A stretch of DNA of 6,950 nucleotides, taken from Bacteroidota bacterium. Lineage in GTDB: Bacteria; Bacteroidota; Bacteroidia; Flavobacteriales; Crocinitomicaceae. The notes below the pieces were generated by a model. It made no database searches. It saw nothing but the letters and a program-made list of their open reading frames with translations, and was not told the DNA's origin. Made by a program: the position numbers and the translations under genes. The DNA lies in assembly GCA_029558435.1 (NCBI GenBank), contig JAKQEZ010000689.1:1-6950 (forward strand). Reading direction: 5' to 3'. This document shows positions 6,846-6,950 of the stretch, one piece after another. Each line of letters starts with the position of its first letter. Position 1 is the first letter of the stretch.

Positions 6846-6950
6846 ATGAATTTGACACAATTAAGCCTTATGAGCTACGATGAAATTCTTGAATATGTGA
6901 TTTCAGCATACATACGAGAATTTGGAGAACGAAAATTCAAAACAGTTCTT
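6846..6950 (+). CDS. 5' end of an unidentified protein, truncated by the window edge
   Basis: An open frame of 35 codons with no stop runs to the last base. It begins MNLTQLSLMSYDEILEY and continues as an amphipathic, helix-like sequence rich in Tyr, Glu and Ile. The ATG lies 28 bases after the GTT of the right attC-like hairpin, the kind of short spacing a cassette gene would have. No TAnnTTTG promoter is evident in the gap, so it may depend on upstream transcription. An alternative start is Met9 (6870). I do not recognise the family from this fragment. An AIPR protein would be of interest here because AIPR genes accompany Z1 operons, but nothing in the 35 residues supports that, and the intervening repeat argues for a separate unit. 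Confidence 0.6.
   Translation, partial: MNLTQLSLMSYDEILEYVISAYIREFGERKFKTVL

Overview
The window looks like chromosomal or island DNA of a Bacteroidota bacterium. The evidence is the low-GC coding sequence, starts with no purine-rich Shine-Dalgarno box, a candidate promoter of the Bacteroidota TTTG / TAnnTTTG type ahead of the first gene, and AC-rich intergenic repeats of a style I associate with that phylum. I cannot name a genus.

Layout. Bases 1-384 are non-coding and repeat-rich: a long attC-like hairpin (1-130), a second hairpin with a different design (199-262), then a promoter-like segment (325-358). Bases 385-6549 are one four-gene operon on the + strand: a C5-cytosine DNA methyltransferase (385-1722), a GHKL/MORC-like ATPase (1719-3257), a Z1-domain SF2 helicase-like protein (3260-5572) and a PD-(D/E)XK endonuclease of the DUF4420 family (5569-6549). 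Junctions are ATGA overlaps or a 2-base gap, so the genes are almost certainly co-transcribed and translationally coupled. Bases 6550-6845 are again non-coding, with the second hairpin type (6560-6627) followed by a second copy of the long hairpin (6691-6822). A new reading frame starts at 6846 and runs off the end.

Function. The four genes match the restriction-modification-like gene set described for MutL/MORC-type ATPases (Iyer, Abhiman and Aravind 2008) and are related to the Mza defence system (MutL, Z1, AIPR; Gao et al. 2020, recalled from memory). The expected logic is that the methyltransferase marks self DNA, the ATPase and the Z1 motor sense and remodel or translocate on unmarked DNA, and the PD-(D/E)XK protein cuts it. 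No AIPR gene is seen between the nuclease and the right-hand repeat. The core set is therefore known, not new.

Most interesting signal. The whole operon sits between two directly oriented copies of a hairpin of about 130 nt whose geometry resembles integron attC sites. The sequence just after the GTT of the left copy (GTTAGCACT) is the exact reverse complement of the sequence ending in AAC at the start of the right copy (AGTGCTAAC), although the two ends of the right copy match each other only over 4 bases. That is what a single excisable integron cassette would show. If correct, this is a cassette of about 6.7 kb carrying a complete four-gene defence operon, far larger than the usual one-gene cassette. 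No integrase or attI lies in the window, so this remains an inference.
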